Below, in pieces: positions 1-8,285 of a DNA stretch of 33,048 nucleotides. The notes under the pieces were generated by a model, which was not told the origin of the DNA, ran no database searches, and saw only the letters and a list, made by a program, of their open reading frames with translations. Made by a program: the position numbers and the translations under genes. Origin of the DNA: an archaeon (GTDB lineage: Archaea > Nanobdellota > Nanobdellia > Woesearchaeales > GW2011-AR9); the NCBI GenBank assembly GCA_002688265.1, contig NZCK01000008.1:1-33048 (forward strand), read 5' to 3'. The number at the start of each line of letters is the position of its first letter. The first letter of the stretch is position 1.

Positions 1-1
1 A

Positions 2-61
2 AAACCAGAAGTTGAAAAAGCTGCAATGAGTCTTTATGAAATTATGATGCGTTCTTGCTAA
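2..61 (+). CDS. C-terminal fragment of an upstream gene, truncated by the window edge (...KPEVEKAAMSLYEIMMRSC*)
   Basis: Open frame from base 2 to TAA at 59-61; too short to identify. Convergent with, and overlapping the stop of, the ArsC-like ORF. Confidence 0.5.
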   Translation, partial: KPEVEKAAMSLYEIMMRSC

Positions 62-414
62 GGAAACAACTTCTTCCACTCCTCTTCTTTGAAACCAGTG
101 AGCATCACTTCTTTGCCATGCGCCGAACCTATTGCAAAAGGTCGTTTGATTAGATTGCCGTTTTTGTGTAGAATGTCAATTAACTCTTTGACAGACAAAG
201 TGTTGCGTTTCTCTTTGATGTTGAGGTCTCGATAAGTTTTACTTGATGTATTCAGAATTTTATTAATTGTGCGTTTGGCAATCATTCTTTTTAATTCAGC
301 CTTGCTCGGTGGCTGTTCTCTGATTGGAATTTCCTGATACTGGATACCTCTTGAATTTAGAAACTTTTTGGCTTTTCTGCAAGTTCCGCAGCCACTGTAG
401 CAGTAGAATTTCAT
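58..414 (-). CDS. ArsC/Spx-family thioredoxin-fold protein
   Basis: 118 aa; N-terminal CYSGCGTCRKAKKFL with CxxC, and the family-like segment RTINKILNTSSKTYRDL...LIKRPFAIG. Confidence 0.8.
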   Translation of the reverse strand: MKFYCYSGCGTCRKAKKFLNSRGIQYQEIPIREQPPSKAELKRMIAKRTINKILNTSSKTYRDLNIKEKRNTLSVKELIDILHKNGNLIKRPFAIGSAHGKEVMLTGFKEEEWKKLFP

Positions 415-545
415 ATGTTTTAGAGGGTGTTTCTGCTATTTATACCTTTGTTTTACGATAGCATAAGTTCTGTTTTTAATCTATTAATCATCGGAAAAAT
501 ATGAATGCAAGAATTTATATCTTGTTGTTATCTTAAAGTAGCAAA

Positions 546-1289
546 TTGGATGAAACAGTTAGTTGTGGATTTAAACCAGGCGATATGGTCTTATATCAAC
601 CACATTTTGATGGACTTAGATTTCCAGGAGTCATAGTGCCTGGAATCAATGTTAATGGTAGATATAGTGTGAGATATGTTCATGCTGATCCTTTCCGTGA
701 CAAAGATCATTGTACTGGTAAGTTTGATAATTATTTTTCTTGTACTATTATTGATCCTAGAGTTTCAACTTTATCAAAAGTTGAAGCCACAAGCAACCTA
801 GTTCGAGATTCCTTTGGTGAATTAATTGATTTATTAAGCGAAACTAGTAGTAGTAACCCACTCGTTGCATCACTAGAAAAAGCAGTAAGAGAAAGAAAAG
901 CAAGACATCTCTTATATTTACAACAAGAACTTAAATCAGGGGTGCGCCCAGCTTCTGATATTTTCTTTGATGACATTAAACTTTCCGAACAGCAGACTGG
1001 ACTTTACGTATTAATGCCAAATTATCAAGATGGAGAAAGAGATTTAGAAGATATGTGAGTACTAAGAGCACATAGTGGATTAGGAGAATATGCACTCGGA
1101 CAAATTGTTGAAGCGATTATCCAAGATTCAGATTTGGATAAATTTGAAATTCGAAAATTTAAAACTTCAGATCCCGATGCCAGCTGTGGAAACCCCTTAC
1201 TACACCTAGAAGCGTACTCTATTCCCAACACAGCTGTCCCAAAAAATATTGATCATTGGCCAATATTAAGACTTGATTGTCAAGATTAA
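546..1289 (+). pseudogene. Hypothetical protein ORF interrupted by one in-frame TGA (1056-1058); the frame continues for 76 codons to TAA at 1287-1289
   Basis: First part is the listed 170-aa ORF. Same-frame continuation reads VLRAHSGLGEYALGQIVEAIIQDSDLDKFEIRKFKTSDPDASCGNPLLHLEAYSIPNTAVPKNIDHWPILRLDCQD*. Could be a nonsense mutation, recoding or an assembly error. Confidence 0.6.
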
Positions 1290-1314
1290 TTTTTTCTAAA
1301 TTGTGTTATTTTAA

Positions 1315-1493
1315 TGCTGTCCAGAAAGGCAGATTTTTGTATCCTAAACTTGGCACTGCGGCACGGCCTGAAGCTGAAACAAACACGCTTCTTAAAAATC
1401 CTGAAGGATTTTCTTGGCCAGAAGTGTGTTTCTGTTTCAGGGCCTCGATGGGCGGCAGTGCCCGTGTAGAATTTTCTCCCTTTCTGGACAGCA
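1315..1493. repeat. Long imperfect palindrome (about 179 bp) with 15-bp perfect terminal inverted repeats
   Basis: TGCTGTCCAGAAAGG (1315-1329) is the reverse complement of CCTTTCTGGACAGCA (1479-1493). Centre is AAAATCC-TGAA-GGATTTT (1395-1412), and the arms pair imperfectly between these points. Confidence 0.85.
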
Positions 1494-1581
1494 CCGTTAT
1501 TTCCTAATTCTCTATTTTTCTCCCACAACCCTTAAAAATGAGCTTCAATCTTTGGTGTTTATACGAAAGGTTAGTAATGGC

Positions 1582-2361
1582 ATGACTGGTACTAGCCCGT
1601 ATGGAGAACAAATGGGACAAAAAACATTAATTGGAGAGAGTGTTGTACTCAAAGCCAAAACAGCAAAAAAAAAATCAAAAAAAAGTTCTGATAGTCTAGA
1701 AACTGTTGCACAAGATTTTATTGTTGAAAATGAAGCATTTGAAGGAGATCTACGCTCCGCTGTAGTTCCACACTATGATTATTTGGACACAGGAGTTAAA
1801 ATAGAAAAACCAGTTACAGAAAATTCTACCAAAAAGAGATTAGTAAAAGCTATCTTGGCAAGAGAAAAAGTAATTACAGAATCTTCTGAAGAAGCTCGGG
1901 ATTTCTACAACCAAAGTAGGTTTGGATCTATCACTGAAGGCGGGAAAGTTGAACTTTCACTTTTGGAGGCATTGTTTCTTTTTGAGAAAAAAAGATTAGA
2001 TTTACGAAGCGAAGGTGGCAGGAAAATTAGCTTTGAAAGCTATGTTCGTAAGGCAAGAAAGGTAGAACCAAACTTTTGGATCAGATATTCTGTATTTAGA
2101 GATATTCGAAACCGAGGGTATATTATTAAGACCGCACTTAAGTTCGGAGCAGATTTTAGAGTCTATGATCGAGGTATCAAACCTGGAGAAGACCACGCAA
2201 TGTGGGTAGTTTATCCAGTTCATGAAGGGGAAACACTAACTTGGCATGAATTTAGTGCAAAGAATCGGGTAGCTCATTCAACCAAGAAGAAACTATTGAT
2301 TGGAGTAGTTGATGATGAAGGCGATGTTACCTATTATGTGATTAAGTGGATGAAACCGTGA
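1582..2361 (+). CDS. endA: tRNA-intron (splicing) endonuclease EndA
   Basis: YSVFRDIRNRGYIIKTALKFGADFRVYDRGIKPGEDHAMWVVYPV...RVAHSTKKKLLIGVVDDEGDVTYYVIKWMKP matches the EndA catalytic domain (Tyr/His/Lys). Start reset to ATG 1582 because the upstream part of the 1414 ORF lies in the palindrome. Confidence 0.9.
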   Translation: MTGTSPYGEQMGQKTLIGESVVLKAKTAKKKSKKSSDSLETVAQDFIVENEAFEGDLRSAVVPHYDYLDTGVKIEKPVTENSTKKRLVKAILAREKVITESSEEARDFYNQSRFGSITEGGKVELSLLEALFLFEKKRLDLRSEGGRKISFESYVRKARKVEPNFWIRYSVFRDIRNRGYIIKTALKFGADFRVYDRGIKPGEDHAMWVVYPVHEGETLTWHEFSAKNRVAHSTKKKLLIGVVDDEGDVTYYVIKWMKP

Positions 2362-2447
2362 ACATACTTTGTTTTTTCTTATTTTTATATTTATTTTTAA
2401 TTTGATTTTTAACTAATTTAAGCTAAAAAATATTGTTTTTTTCAAAA

Positions 2448-2457
2448 AATATATAAA
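2448..2457 (+). promoter_or_regulatory. Candidate TATA box for the 2543 gene
   Basis: AAATATATAAATC context upstream of the secreted-protein gene, in an AT-rich intergenic region. Confidence 0.4.
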
Positions 2458-2542
2458 TCTCAATTAGTTGTTATTATTAGAGTTAATTGTCTTGATCTTA
2501 TAACTTTTTGATGATTAATAGTATTAAAAAGAGGCATGAACA

Positions 2543-3229
2543 ATGGAAGAACACAAAATTTTAACAGGAATGCTCTTAGTAGCATTAGTTGTTTCTGTGG
2601 TTGGAACAGTAATCACCGTAGATAGATTAGGTTCAGTTGGAGGAGTTGGTATAACTGGTGCTGCTGGTGGAACTGGTGACTTGAACATCACACAAGATAT
2701 AACAATCACTTTGCCAGATTCAGCAATAGATTTTGGTAATGGAAAAGTTGATCCTACAGCAAGTTTTGCTTTAGCTGATAGTGCGCCAGGAGTTAGTACA
2801 GTTAGTGGTACATGGGAAAATATAAGTGATAACATAACTGTAAGAAACGACGGAAATACAGGGATAAATTTGACTGTTTCTTCAAATAGAAAAGCAGGCA
2901 ATGATACAACATTGAGTTTTATCTGTCAAGGTGAAACCGACGGAGAATGCGCAAATGATGTTACTTTTAGTGGGTTGGATTCTGCTGTATCTTTTGCTTA
3001 TGGAATAGTTAATAATGAGGCAAATTCTTGTGGTAATGATCTTCAGAGCGTGTATAACACTATCGCATCAAATGGAGTAAATTATAATGTTTGTGGCTGC
3101 TTAAAATCAGGTAATGTAGAAGATGAGGTTGCATTATACTTAGAAGTAGGGATTCCTGATGACGCTCAAGGACAGAAATCTGCAACACTAACTTTTACTT
3201 CATCAGTAGCAGGAGACGGTGGATGTTAA
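2543..3229 (+). CDS. Secreted/pilin-like Cys-containing protein, paralog A (228 aa)
   Basis: N-terminal MEEHKILTGMLLVALVVSVVGTVITVDRLG (charged start, then hydrophobic helix). Strongly similar to 19624..20310 at the N-terminus, CGCLK motif and C-terminal VGIPxDAQGQKSAT. Confidence 0.8.
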   Translation: MEEHKILTGMLLVALVVSVVGTVITVDRLGSVGGVGITGAAGGTGDLNITQDITITLPDSAIDFGNGKVDPTASFALADSAPGVSTVSGTWENISDNITVRNDGNTGINLTVSSNRKAGNDTTLSFICQGETDGECANDVTFSGLDSAVSFAYGIVNNEANSCGNDLQSVYNTIASNGVNYNVCGCLKSGNVEDEVALYLEVGIPDDAQGQKSATLTFTSSVAGDGGC

Positions 3230-3366
3230 ATTAATCTTTTTTCTTTGATTTTTTTATTTTGATTATTTTCTAATTGTAAAATGTTGTAGGTTTTAATAAT
3301 TTTAACTAATAACCTCGCTTGTTCTGTTACAAAAACTTAATAAAGCTGGTTTGGCGCTATTTTTAC

Positions 3367-4824
3367 ATGACGATGCAGGACAAAATTCTTGATGTTCTAA
3401 AAAGAGGAGGGCCACAAGTAGCTCCAAAAGTTGCTCGAGAAGTTAAAGGAGAAGCACTTATTACTTCAGCATACCTCTCAGAACTAAAAGCAGCAGGGAA
3501 AGTTAAAATTTCAGCCATGAAAATTGGAACTTCTCCATTATACTACCTACCAGGACAAGAAAAAAGACTGGCCCTATTTGCAGATAAATTGAACTCAAAA
3601 GACAGAGCTGTTTTCGATAAACTAGAACAACTTAAAGTTTTGCGTGAAGTGCAATTAGACTTACTATCAAAAGTTGCCCTTCGAAAAATGAAGGATTTTG
3701 CTATTCCCTTGCAAGTTTCTGTTAGTGGCAAAAAAGAACTATTCTGGCGATGGTACATGTTAGACTCAGCAGAGACAAATCTAATAGTATCTTCACTATT
3801 ACAACAAGTTGGACCGCGTTCTGAAATGCAAGAAGTTACTTCTGAAGCTTTATCAACACCAGTTGATCCTAAAATTAATGAAGTTTTAGTTAAAAAAATA
3901 GAAGTTGCTCCTACTGCCAATGTTCCTAAAGCTGCAACATTAGCAGCTAATAAAACTAAAACAAGTCAAGTAAGTCCTGAATCAGAATTGAAAAATCCTT
4001 GGAAATCTGAATATCCTCCAAACACTACTGAAAAAGGCGAAGCAGAAGTAGACTCAGTTTACCCCGTTAACACTGCAGCAACACAAAGTGGAGGAGTCTT
4101 TGAAGACACTGTACAAGCACAAGTGGTAGAAGTTGTGAATACCGCAGATGTTGGCGCTCTGGCCCCTTCGGAAATAGATGCTGTGGAAGAAGTTAAAGAA
4201 AAGGAAGCTGTGGAAGTACAACAGAAAATTGAAGAGGCAAAGGAGACAAAACCTGATCAGAAAAAAGTTGAAGAAATGCATGGAAACAAAATTCAGAGCA
4301 ACATCGTTGCTGGAACCGGAAAGGTTTTTGGCACCAAAAAGGAACCCATTGAAGTTCAAAAAGAGATTCCCGCTCCAGTTAAAGAAAAAGCAGCTAATAC
4401 AGAAACTAAAGTTGAAGAAAAACCCGCTGAAAAACAAAAATCACTGGTTGAAAAACTTAAAGAAACTTTCATGCCAAAACAAAAAGGTAAAGTTGATACT
4501 CTTCTGCTTCAAGTTGAAGCTTTCTGTGAAAAACACAAAATTAAAATTGAATCTAGTGAAGTTATTAGAAAAAACTCAGACCTTAGTTTACAATTGTTGA
4601 TGCCTACCTCGATTGGAAATGTTTTATTTTTCTGTAAAGTTAGACGAAAAAAACGATGTGATGAAAAAGACATCTCAGCAGCCTATATGGAAGCACAAGT
4701 TGCAAAATTACCTCTTTTGTTTTTGTACACAGACGATGTTTCTGCTAAAGCCAAAGAATTTTTGGACTCAGGAAGTTTTGATAATTTACTCTTAATGAAA
4801 TTGGAAGTTGCTGAGAAAAAATAA
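3367..4824 (+). CDS. HTH-containing protein with low-complexity linker and possible C-terminal nuclease-like domain
   Basis: MTMQDKILDVLKRGGPQVAPKVAREVKGEALITSAYLSELKAAGKVKIS looks like a winged helix; long K/E/P-rich linker; C-terminus LLLQVEAFCEKHKIKIESSEVIRKNSDLSLQLLMPTSIGNVLFFCKVRRKKRCDEKDI resembles restriction-endonuclease-fold proteins. Start reset from 3319 to ATG 3367. Confidence 0.6.
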   Translation: MTMQDKILDVLKRGGPQVAPKVAREVKGEALITSAYLSELKAAGKVKISAMKIGTSPLYYLPGQEKRLALFADKLNSKDRAVFDKLEQLKVLREVQLDLLSKVALRKMKDFAIPLQVSVSGKKELFWRWYMLDSAETNLIVSSLLQQVGPRSEMQEVTSEALSTPVDPKINEVLVKKIEVAPTANVPKAATLAANKTKTSQVSPESELKNPWKSEYPPNTTEKGEAEVDSVYPVNTAATQSGGVFEDTVQAQVVEVVNTADVGALAPSEIDAVEEVKEKEAVEVQQKIEEAKETKPDQKKVEEMHGNKIQSNIVAGTGKVFGTKKEPIEVQKEIPAPVKEKAANTETKVEEKPAEKQKSLVEKLKETFMPKQKGKVDTLLLQVEAFCEKHKIKIESSEVIRKNSDLSLQLLMPTSIGNVLFFCKVRRKKRCDEKDISAAYMEAQVAKLPLLFLYTDDVSAKAKEFLDSGSFDNLLLMKLEVAEKK

Positions 4825-4834
4825 AGGTCTTCTT

Positions 4835-5872
4835 ATGGGATTAAAAATTAAAGATATCATTGTCCGTGAAACTATTGACACTAAAAAATTAGCTGGCAAA
4901 ATTTTGGCCGTAGATTCCATGAATTATTTATATCAATTCTTAACAACCATTCGTGGGCCAGATGGGTCGCCTTTGACCAATTCTAAAGGAGAAGTAACCT
5001 CACACCTGATAGGTTTGTTTAATCGTACTACTTCATTAATGAGTGAAGGAATGAAATTTGTCTTTGTCTTTGATGGGAAAGCGCCCCCTTTGAAACAAGT
5101 TACCTGGGACAAACGAGAGGCCTTGAAAAAAGAAGCCTCACTGCGCTTAGATGCTGCACGTGATGAAGGTGATTTAGGAGGTATGAAAAAATATGCTGGC
5201 AGAACTGCTAGACTGTCTAAAGAAATGATTGAAGATTCGAAGGAAGTGATTCGATTACTTGGTTTACCAATTGTACAAGCACCTTCCGAAGGCGAAGCAC
5301 AGGCTTCAGCAATGGTTATGTCTGGAGTGGCTTACGCTTGTGTTAGTCAAGATTATGATAACATTGTTTTTGGTTGCCCTCGGCTGGTTAGAAATTTATC
5401 TATTGCGGGGCGACGTAAACGAACTGGTAAATTTGGAACTGTGAAAGTTGAAGCTGAACAAATATTACTTGCTGATAATTTGAAAGAGTTAGGAATTGAT
5501 CGTGATGGATTGATTGTTCTAGCAATGCTCGTTGGAACAGATTATAATCCAGCAGGTGTGAAGGGAATAGGTCAGAAAAAAGCTTTGAAATTAGTTAAAG
5601 AGTCAGATGGTAACTATGATAAATTGTTTGAGTCCGTTAATTGGTCAGAAATTTATCCAGAACTTCCTTGGAAAGAATTATTTTCTGTAATCAAAGATAT
5701 GCCAACTGTAGAGGCGAGTGATTTAAGTTGGGAAGAGGTTGATGTAGAAGGATTGGTTACTTGTTTAGTTAGTCGGCATGGGTTTTCTGAGGATCGAGTT
5801 CGTTCTAAATTGGAGAGTTTGAAGTTAGCAACTAAAGCTAAAGCGCAGAAAGGGTTGAGTGAGTGGATTTGA
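4835..5872 (+). CDS. fen: Flap endonuclease 1
   Basis: MGLKIKDIIV start, AVDSMNYLYQFLTTIRGPDGSPLTNSKGEVTSHLIGLFNRT, FVFDGKAPPLK, PSEGEAQASAM, SQDYD, VGTDYNPAGVKGIGQKKALKLV, C-terminal PIP-box-like QKGLSEWI. Confidence 0.95.
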   Translation: MGLKIKDIIVRETIDTKKLAGKILAVDSMNYLYQFLTTIRGPDGSPLTNSKGEVTSHLIGLFNRTTSLMSEGMKFVFVFDGKAPPLKQVTWDKREALKKEASLRLDAARDEGDLGGMKKYAGRTARLSKEMIEDSKEVIRLLGLPIVQAPSEGEAQASAMVMSGVAYACVSQDYDNIVFGCPRLVRNLSIAGRRKRTGKFGTVKVEAEQILLADNLKELGIDRDGLIVLAMLVGTDYNPAGVKGIGQKKALKLVKESDGNYDKLFESVNWSEIYPELPWKELFSVIKDMPTVEASDLSWEEVDVEGLVTCLVSRHGFSEDRVRSKLESLKLATKAKAQKGLSEWI

Positions 5873-6279
5873 TGAACACAGCAATTGCAGTAAAAGCGTT
5901 TATTGTTAATGAAAGTAAAGAAATTTTAGTTTTACAAAGAAGAACAGATGATGTACATGCTGCAGGGAGATGGGATATCCCTGGAGGACGTTTAGATACT
6001 GGCGAAAATCCATTTACTGGGCTTTCCCGAGAAGTAATTGAAGAAGCTGCACTTGACATTGAAATAATTGCACCATTACAAATAAATTATTTTACTAGAG
6101 ATGATGGACAAATAATAACTATGCTTTTATTCCTATGTCATGCAAAATCATTTGAAGTTCAAATTAGTGAAGAGCATAACCAATTTAAGTGGATACCATT
6201 ACAATCTGTTCGAGAATTTCTAGGTCCAGAATTTCATGATACTATTGAAGCGTATGAGAAAAATTTTGTTAAAGAGTAA
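5872..6279 (+). CDS. NUDIX hydrolase
   Basis: Nudix box GGRLDTGENPFTGLSREVIEEAALD. Start reset to ATG 5872, overlapping the fen stop. Confidence 0.85.
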   Translation: MNTAIAVKAFIVNESKEILVLQRRTDDVHAAGRWDIPGGRLDTGENPFTGLSREVIEEAALDIEIIAPLQINYFTRDDGQIITMLLFLCHAKSFEVQISEEHNQFKWIPLQSVREFLGPEFHDTIEAYEKNFVKE

Positions 6280-6291
6280 AAGAGAGCCGTT

Positions 6292-7170
6292 TCATTTATG
6301 CGCATAACCTTTACTAACCTTATCGCTCCAAAATGTTGGAAGGGTGTTAGTTACAAACCCCCTGAACTTGTCAGAGTAGATGTAAGTTATTCCTAAAACG
6401 TCTTTTAACTCTTCAAAATCATCATGAGTAGCTTCATAAATTTCTCTGATCTTCTTTCTCTCGAAATCTTTCTGTAAAAGGCTTGATGGTTTTAATAGTA
6501 AGAAGTCAGTCTGCCTAATTGCATTGACTTCTAAATTGCTGCTATTTTGTGTTATGAATAAAACTGTGAGGTCTTTGTGTCTTGCGATTAAAAGAATTTC
6601 TGAGAGGAGTTTGTTGGCATCACTCATACTACTTCTTGAAGAAAACTCAATTCCTCCTTCATCAATTAGAAGTACTGCATCGTTTTCAATTTCTTCAATA
6701 CTCTTGATAACTTTAATCCATTTTGGAACAGCAGATTGTTTGAAACCTAGGGCATAAATCTTTTTATTATTCCTCACTTTGAAATTTTCTAATAAAAACA
6801 TTCCAATAGCACTCTTTCCAGTACCTCTGGCCCCTAAAATTATTCCAATCAAACTAGATTTGCTGTAAAGCCAATCCTCGAAACTAGTTATTTTTCCTTT
6901 TAGAGATTTTACTTCCTCAAAATTTTGACTTTGAGCATCTGTTTTTGGTTGCTCTTTCTCAATTTTTCTTTTATGATGAGTTTCTTTGATTTTATTATGT
7001 GTAGATTCAGCACCTTTCTTCCCAAAGAAATAAATTTTCCCTGCGCACCAAACAATTATAGCCCAAACTCCTATTCCTACCCATTTAATCACGTGCCATA
7101 TTCCTTTGAAAAATGCCTTAACACCCTTCTTGATGGCTTTGCTTATTTTCTTTTTAGTGCGTTTTTTCAT
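6292..7170 (-). CDS. Membrane-anchored P-loop ATPase (Zot/FtsK-HerA-like)
   Basis: Basic N-terminus, TM segment (IWHVIKWVGIGVWAIIVWCAGKIYFF), Walker A GARGTGKSA, Walker B AVLLIDEGG, ITQNSS motif. Confidence 0.65.
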   Translation of the reverse strand: MKKRTKKKISKAIKKGVKAFFKGIWHVIKWVGIGVWAIIVWCAGKIYFFGKKGAESTHNKIKETHHKRKIEKEQPKTDAQSQNFEEVKSLKGKITSFEDWLYSKSSLIGIILGARGTGKSAIGMFLLENFKVRNNKKIYALGFKQSAVPKWIKVIKSIEEIENDAVLLIDEGGIEFSSRSSMSDANKLLSEILLIARHKDLTVLFITQNSSNLEVNAIRQTDFLLLKPSSLLQKDFERKKIREIYEATHDDFEELKDVLGITYIYSDKFRGFVTNTLPTFWSDKVSKGYAHK

Positions 7171-7208
7171 TCTATTCTTTTTTGTAACCTATACTTTTAT
7201 AAAAATAC

Positions 7209-8243
7209 TTGTTGCCAAGAACCTTGATGAAAGTTGCTAAAGTAGTATTAAAGGATGCTGAAAAAATGAAAAGCCTCTTACTAGAACAAGGTATGCTAAA
7301 TTGTAACTTCTTGCCATCTACAGACTCAGAACATATCTACTTTCCCCTACTTGAAGATGAACTACCAGATTATGTAGAAATTGTAGAACGAGAGATGCAA
7401 GCTAAACAAAAAAAAGTTACTGTTGATGATTTAATGTCTGAATTCTTGTCAAAAGAAGAAATGCAACTTATTCCACGCAGCCAAGAAATGATTGGAGATA
7501 TTCTGATCTTGGAAATACCTGATCAACTAATATACAAAGAAAAAGAAATAGCTGATGCTTATTTGAAAAGTAGCCACACAGCAAAAGTTGTTGTTAAAAA
7601 AACTGCAATTCATTCAGGCCAATTTCGGACCCGTGGTGTTGAAGTTTTGGCTGGTGAAGATCGTAAAGAAACAACTCATCTTGAATCTGGTGTTCGTTTG
7701 TTTATGAACATTGAAGAAACCTATTTCTCCGCGCGACTTGGCAACGAAAGACTTCGAATTGCTAAGCTAGTTAAACCAAATGAAGAAATCCTTGTGATGT
7801 TTAGTGGATGCGCACCTTATCCTTTAGTATTAGCTCGCCACACAGAAGCATCAAAGATAGTTGGAATAGAACTTAATTTTCAAGCACACACTTTTGCTAT
7901 TATGAACAGAGACATGAGCAAAGAGTTTTACACTAGAGTCCCATTAATTAATGGAGATGTGCGAGTAGAAGTTCCACGCCTAAAAGAAAAGTTTGATCGA
8001 GTCTTGATGCCACTTCCAAAAACCAGCGAAGAATTCTTGGATGTGGCTTTGCCCGTAGTTAAATCTGGAGGGATTATTCATCTGTATTCTTTCCTAAATG
8101 AGAAAGACATAGTTAATGAAGGGCAAAACATTTTGGATTTATGTGAAGAAATGGGTTTTGAGGTAGAACTGATAAACACTGTGAAATGTGGACAACACGC
8201 ACCTTATGTCTTTAGAGTATGCTATGATATTAAAGTGTATTGA
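7209..8243 (+). CDS. Trm5/Taw2-family tRNA methyltransferase-like protein
   Basis: VVVKKTAIHSGQFRTRGVEVLAGEDRKETTHLESGVRLFMNIEETYFSARLGNERLRIAKLV, SAM motif ILVMFSGCAPYPLVLA, RVLMPLPKTSEEFL. Confidence 0.85.
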   Translation: MLPRTLMKVAKVVLKDAEKMKSLLLEQGMLNCNFLPSTDSEHIYFPLLEDELPDYVEIVEREMQAKQKKVTVDDLMSEFLSKEEMQLIPRSQEMIGDILILEIPDQLIYKEKEIADAYLKSSHTAKVVVKKTAIHSGQFRTRGVEVLAGEDRKETTHLESGVRLFMNIEETYFSARLGNERLRIAKLVKPNEEILVMFSGCAPYPLVLARHTEASKIVGIELNFQAHTFAIMNRDMSKEFYTRVPLINGDVRVEVPRLKEKFDRVLMPLPKTSEEFLDVALPVVKSGGIIHLYSFLNEKDIVNEGQNILDLCEEMGFEVELINTVKCGQHAPYVFRVCYDIKVY

Positions 8244-8285
8244 ACAATCACATTTATAAAACAGAATTGTTCTTGGATTATTGTT

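Noticed and set aside
546-1289. Selenocysteine at the in-frame TGA
   Set aside because: No SECIS-like element could be argued, no known selenoprotein family, and the 1315 palindrome does not match a recognised archaeal SECIS.
1277-1528. ORFs on both strands (76, 80 and 62 aa) with similar peptides
   Set aside because: They are mirror translations of the long palindrome 1315-1493; no independent evidence of coding.
1414-1581. 56-aa N-terminal extension of the endA ORF
   Set aside because: Encoded inside the palindrome; ATG 1582 gives a normal EndA start.
4054-4600. Overlapping ORFs 4054..4437 (-) and 4178..4600 (+)
   Set aside because: Shadow frames of the K/E-rich low-complexity linker of the 3367 gene.
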